From Brachionus koreanus (taxonomy: Eukaryota; Rotifera; Eurotatoria; Ploima; Brachionidae), in contig PJRA01000493.1 of NCBI GenBank assembly GCA_016987375.1, positions 383,423 to 447,422 of the forward strand: a stretch of 64,000 nt of DNA. The letters run 5' to 3'. The notes under the pieces are model-generated. The model worked only from the letters and a program-made list of their open reading frames with translations, was not told the origin of the DNA and did not search any database. Below are positions 59,195 to 64,000 of this stretch, one piece after another; within the stretch, counting starts at the first letter, position 1; every line of letters starts with the position of its first letter. A program made the translations under genes and the position numbers.

Positions 59195-60113
59195 ATGACT
59201 TATTCACATCAAAAAGGCTATGCAGAAAAGACTCGTCAAGAAAAAAGCTTTAAGCTGCCTCCCATTAATCAACGATTCGATCAAAACGGGGAAAAGCGAG
59301 TAGTAAACTTGGGCTATCAATCAGAAGTTACATTGCGAACTCCCAAGCTAGACTCGAATGGGGCCGAAAGAAGGGAAGAAACATCACTAAGTCAAGAAAG
59401 TTCTCGGTCAAAAAAAATCTACAAGTGGCACGTGTGGTATGATTATACCAATTTTAGAATTAAACTCTAAATTCAAATGCTTCATAGGTGGGACAAACCA
59501 AGATCAGACGTGAGGGTGCCAAGTTTTCCGTTGCCATCCAAAAAAGTTCCATCCAAGATAGGCTCTTTGGAGAAAATCAAGCATAAACCAGGTATTGAAA
59601 TGTAAAATTTTAATATTTACTCACGGTTTTATATTAAAGGGGGCGGAAATGTGGTCTTATTGAATGACAAATTAAATTGGAAACGAGTTGCTAGGATAGA
59701 TCATTTGGCGAAGGGATATGCTCCGGGAGGTAATTTTTTCACAAAAGATTTTTCTTCTAAAAGCTTGTCTTTTTAATTAGGTGGAAATAGGAGAATTTTA
59801 AATGAAAAATTGAATTGGAGGACATCATCCAAAATCGGTTCTTTAGGTATTCAAATTAAGGCTTTTTAGTCAATTGATAAATTAATTTTTTTTTCATTTA
59901 CAAGAAAATATGCATCATATTCCAGGAGGAGGAAACATTGCAATTGTAGACCAACCATTTAATAGACATGGAATTAGACCTAGAATTGATAGTGGATTTA
60001 TTTATGAAGAGGCTTATGTGCCAATAGACTATGCTGTTAAGACAACTCCTCGAACACCAAATTTGGAAGCTATACATGAAACTTTTAGCAAGCCAAGATC
60101 CATAAAAAATTAA
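59195..60113 (+). CDS. Tau/MAP2/MAP4-type microtubule-binding protein, 236 aa
   Basis: Five exons: 59195-59436, 59488-59591, 59640-59729, 59781-59846, 59905-60113. Proteins of this family bind along microtubules through imperfect repeats ending in PGGG. Three repeats are visible: VPSKIGSLEKIKHKPGGGN (residues 101-119), a divergent RVARIDHLAKGYAPGGGN (131-148) and SSKIGSLENMHHIPGGGN (161-178), joined by LLNDKLNW and ILNEKLNW. The first 80 residues are Lys/Arg/Glu/Ser-rich, and about 58 residues follow the last repeat. Introns cut repeats 1 and 2 just inside PGGG and repeat 3 after GSL, all in phase 1. The whole protein is much shorter than vertebrate Tau (about 350-440) and lacks an obvious Pro-rich region. 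I chose ATG 59195; an in-frame ATG at 59159 is likely in an intron. AATAAA at 60216-60221. Confidence 0.93.
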
Positions 60114-63100
60114 AAATTTAAATTCAGCTCCTATTTTATTTAGAAGCAAGCAAATAATCGAAAAGATCCAAATAATGTAAAATATTATGTAAATATCATA
60201 TATTTTAATTTATTAAATAAACAATTTTGTTAAATAGCAGATTTGATTAAAATTCGAAAAAGAGTCTTTTAAGATTTTTTTTTTGTTTAAAGAGTTTAAT
60301 ATTCTTTAAAATAAAACAAATACCATTTAAAATTTTTAAATGTATTTAGATTTAGAATTAGAATTAAAAAGGTAATTTCTTTAAAGTTAAAATCTACCCA
60401 CTTTATTTTATTGATTTTTGTGAAAGAACTCTAATTCAGGTTTTATCATTCTAATTCAATAATTGAAAATAATGATGATAATGACGTCAAAAATTTTATT
60501 TTAATAATCAATAAAAAATATTAGAGTATTTCACATTTTGAACAGCTATAAAAAACGGCTAGAAAATTTTTTTTTTAATTTTTTTAATTTTAATTAAAAA
60601 CTTAAATTTTTTCTACCATTTGAATGCCAAACTATATTGAAATAGAAAAATTTAATTAAAAATTATAAAATTCCTTTATATATAACTTTTTCTAAATTAA
60701 TTAAAATTTTAATTTTGATCAGATTAAATTTTTTACTATGTAGACCTTTAATTTAGTATAATAACTTTCATTAGACTTTCACTTTTTGGCTTTAAGTCAT
60801 TTCTATTTTATGTTTTTATAATTTCTAAGGTTTAAACTTTTTGTTATATATTTTATTTAATTAAAAAAAATTGTTTTTCATTTAATAAAATTTTGAAAAA
60901 TATCTAACTGAATTTAGGTCTTAAGAAAATATCGAGTTCTAAATTTTGCTTGTTGAGTTTTGCTAAGTTTTTACTTCGACTTTTAATTTAAATTGAATTG
61001 TAACTTTTTTTATGATTCTTATTAAATTTTTAACTTTTGAATCTTGAAAAATATTCATCAAATTTTCAAAATTTAATGGTTTCAAAAAAAAGTTTTTGTT
61101 AATGCTTTCAATATAGTTACAAGGTATTTTAATGGAAGAATATTTATATTGCTAAAAGATCCCAACTAACTTTCTTTCCAATTAATAATAATTAATAATA
61201 GCATTAAAAAGTTTTAGATTGAAAACAAAAATAAAATAATTTTGTCAAATTAATGTATTGTGAAAATCGAAAAATATTTTATGAATTTAGTATTTATTTA
61301 TTTTCGAGATAACACCGCATGGGTTATGAAGGAAAGAGAAAAAGAATATAGATTAAATTTTAAAATTTTGAGAGAAAATTTCATTAACAAGATTGATTTA
61401 TTCGTGTTAGAGCGGTTTGGGTATTTTGATTATTTTTAGTAAGAAAAAAAACCTAGAAAACATGATCAATAAGTACCTAAAATAAGTTGAACAATGGCTT
61501 TTCAAATTTAAAATGAAAGTGTTTGTTGAAAAGTCATATGGAATAGAAATTAACATTTGGGTAAATCATCGATGGATTAAAAATTTCTATAATACAAGGC
61601 TTAAAATAATTAAATATCTTTTAATTTTGAAATGGTTTCCAAAACTCTAAATATTTTAAAATCTATAGAAAATCCATAATAAGATTAATTCTTGATTATT
61701 TTCTTCCTTTTAAAAAATTATCTTCGGAAAGTCAAATCAAGTAATTTATTTAAAATACAAGGCAGTTCCGAGCAGTTTTGGCCCGCTTTTCAGCTTCCTG
61801 TTTTGAAAAGGCATATATTATCAAAAATAAATTCAGAATATTTAATTATTTACATATTGAGAATTGGTCTCTATCTTACTTAATTTTAAAACTAATCTAT
61901 AATTTATATTTTTACAACTATTTAGGATATTTCTGACTATTTTTACTTTACATGTTATTTTTAATAATTATTATACAATTAAATTTATTTCCCAATTTAA
62001 AAATTTTTTTAACAAATAAAACTTTTAAACCTCAATTTAATGAAACTTAAATCTTGTTAGTACTTGTGTGTATACGGCTAATTATCTTCATTTATATAAA
62101 ATTACGCTAACCAGAATAATAATTCAATTTTAAGAAAATTAGTTTTTTTTAAACAAATTTAGCTTTTTTTACTTTTTTAACATCGCCAGAATACGACGTA
62201 ATAAATCTAGACACAAATTTAGCAATCTTAATAATCTGAGTATTCTGAACATAATTGATTACAATATCCTAAAGTTGAACCTTATAACATGAAATTGAAA
62301 TTTTATGCATCAAAAATACCATTTTTAGTTCAATGAATCAAATTATCTATAGTTTAGAACCAGAATTGTTCAAAAATACCGAATAAGGTATTATAAAATC
62401 AAAAAAGAAATTTATTAAAATAAAATTTATCATTAATATTTAGAAAAAAGTCTTTTGACGCATAATAAAATACTTTTTTAGCAAAATATTCTATTAATGT
62501 ATTTTTTCTGAAATAAATAAAACTAAAAGCATAAAAAATTTATTATAATAGCATGAAATTAACTTAAACGCATAGAAAATCAGAAATCACATAAAAAACT
62601 ATTTTTTGATTAGAGCTGATTGACCGTATGGACGACCACGAGGTCTCTTGTTGAGAAAAATCTGGTTCAGGATTCTTATGTGGGGAGTTTGTTCTTGTTT
62701 TTTTTGCTTTTGGATCCTTTACTTGTGGAAAACAAAAAAGAGAACGCCACAAAAAAACTTACTAGCTTTGAACAAATGAGGACACATAAAATAATCTTAA
62801 AATCATGTACAATCGCATGATTTCATAAATTTCATGAAAAGATTATTTACCTTGAAAATAAGCAATAAGCTATTCTGATGATTGACTAAAACAATTTTTT
62901 TGTCAAAAATAGTAAATTACAAAGAATTTTTTGAATTTTGAGAAGATAAATAATCATAGAAAATAATTTTTTTTGTTACAAGCTTTGAAAATTCAATTTT
63001 AATCATTTGTATACATTTGTATATTTGGTTATAAAGATTGATGTGATCTTTAATAAATATTTTTGAAAAATTAAAACATTAAAGATTTTTAAAAATATTT

Positions 63101-63822
63101 TAAATTGAAGACTTGTATCTTAAAATTCTTAAAATCTAAATGAAATAAAGAAAAATTTTTGTGTAAAAGTAAATTCTTTAGATTACATTTTAAAAAAGCT
63201 AATTAGAATGAATTTAAAATTCTAAGTGAAACATCAGTCATATCAATTTAATATATTGTGTTGCTTATTAAATAAAATCAAAAATTTGATAATTTGAAAA
63301 TTAAGACTATACTTTCTAAATAAAAACATCTGCAAATTAAGTATTTAGATTAAAAAAAATTTGCCTATACAAATGAACTATGGAAAAGCGAATAAATTTA
63401 TTTTAGTTATATTGAAATTTTTGGATGCAAAAATGGATGGAAAAAATGTTTATTTTAGCAACTTATAGACAAATGTAATTTTCAAAAAATCTTCAAAAAC
63501 GAAGATCAATTTTTTTTAATTTCATTCTTGATTATAAATAATTTCAAATTTAAAAAAATTAGAATTTTAAAAAAACTTTTTATTTAACTTATTTTTTAAT
63601 TGAGTTAAAAAAATTTGAAAGGGTTTTAGACACTATTTTTAAAAATTTAAACTTAATTTAAATTTTTTGATTAAGAAAAAAATTTATAAAACAGCTTTTA
63701 AAAACTAAGTATCTTGATTTTAATTGTTAAAAATTTCAATTGATTTTCAGAATAAAATTTTTAATTTGTGTACAAAACTAAACTTGAAATTTTTATTAAT
63801 AATCAGCCAGGCTTTCTGGTTT
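60114..63822. other. Long AT-rich intergenic
   Basis: No confident gene over 3.7 kb. At 62590-62760 a less AT-rich patch on the minus strand can read NKRPRGRPYGQSALIKK before a stop, with an AT-hook-like RPRGRP core; this could be a terminal exon or relic, but nothing supports a full model. Confidence 0.45.
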
Positions 63823-63826
63823 TTAA

Positions 63827-63863
63827 CACTCAAAAACCGGATGACTTTTTTGACCCTTTTATT
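63827..63863. mobile_element. Second TTAA MITE family, left end only
   Basis: TTAA (63823-63826) then CACTCAAAAACCGGATGACT, matching the left ends at 20998 and 46257. Cut off by a microsatellite. Confidence 0.55.

Positions 63864-63896
<33 letters not shown>
63864..63896. repeat. (TAG)11 microsatellite
   Basis: Eleven perfect TAG units. The adjoining 63898-64000 is markedly richer in GC and runs off the window. Confidence 0.95.
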
Positions 63897-63897
<1 letters not shown>

Positions 63898-64000
63898 TTG
63901 ATGACTGCGAGTTGCCGGATAACTCCAGCAAGAGAACCTTAGTCCTATGAGCAGCCTGTTCTCTGGTCGTCAACCCTCTTCTTGAAGGAATTGACACTCG
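63898..64000 (-). other. GC-rich end of window, possible retroelement tail
   Basis: Read on the minus strand this 100-bp block would end in (CTA)n, as LINE or SINE copies with simple-repeat tails do. No reading frame can be tied to a family from so short a piece. Confidence 0.35.

Noticed and set aside
1..64000. CRISPR arrays, tRNA or rRNA genes
   Set aside because: No regularly spaced direct repeats with unique spacers, no cloverleaf-like segments with tRNA A and B boxes, and no rRNA signature were found by eye on either strand. A covariance-model scan would settle the RNA genes.

Overview
The window is AT-rich animal DNA with many short GT-AG introns (often 45-80 bp, acceptors usually ending in a T-rich run plus AAG or TAG). 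Base composition, compact intron-rich genes and gene content (animal replication, ciliary, ion-channel and microtubule genes) point to a small invertebrate. A monogonont rotifer such as Brachionus is my best guess, by inference only. Gene models were built by hand from splice signals and reading-frame continuity; in every model the exon lengths sum to a whole number of codons.

Layout. 1-7.3 kb: a broken LINE piece, two minus-strand genes of unknown function (one looks like a small axonemal protein) and a decayed piggyBac-like transposase. 7.7-10.4 kb: an 11-exon secreted GH18 chitinase with two chitin-binding modules. 11.5-16.1 kb: a NIPA-type magnesium transporter. 16.6-17.1 kb: a dead LINE reverse transcriptase. 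17.4-21.7 kb (minus): a TASK-type two-pore potassium channel. 22.9-27.6 kb (minus): a 15-exon gamma-glutamyltransferase with a 13-nt microexon and a dead mariner in an intron. 29.3-31.1 kb: a Mutator-like element with terminal repeats and a 9-bp target duplication. 33.0-40.8 kb: a multi-zinc-finger protein. 40.9-42.1 kb: RFC3. 43.6-43.9 kb: a Tim8-like mitochondrial chaperone. 44.9-45.8 kb: another LINE with an assembly gap. 46.8-48.1 kb (minus): a UBE2A/UBE2B (Rad6) gene with two alternative terminal exons. 52.2-55.2 kb: a TTC29-like TPR protein. 55.9-56.5 kb: a second copy of the first LINE. 59.2-60.1 kb: a compact Tau/MAP2/MAP4-type protein. The rest is AT-rich intergenic DNA with small inverted-repeat elements.

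The genes do not form one pathway. RFC3 and Rad6/UBE2 both act in DNA replication and damage tolerance but are 5 kb apart and convergent, so I draw nothing from this. The most interesting locus is the Rad6-type gene: two full, in-frame, homologous last exons would give either a short tail or an acidic tail. Also notable are the Mutator-like element, the minimal Tau-like protein, and several families of short TIR elements, some with TTAA (piggyBac-type) target sites.
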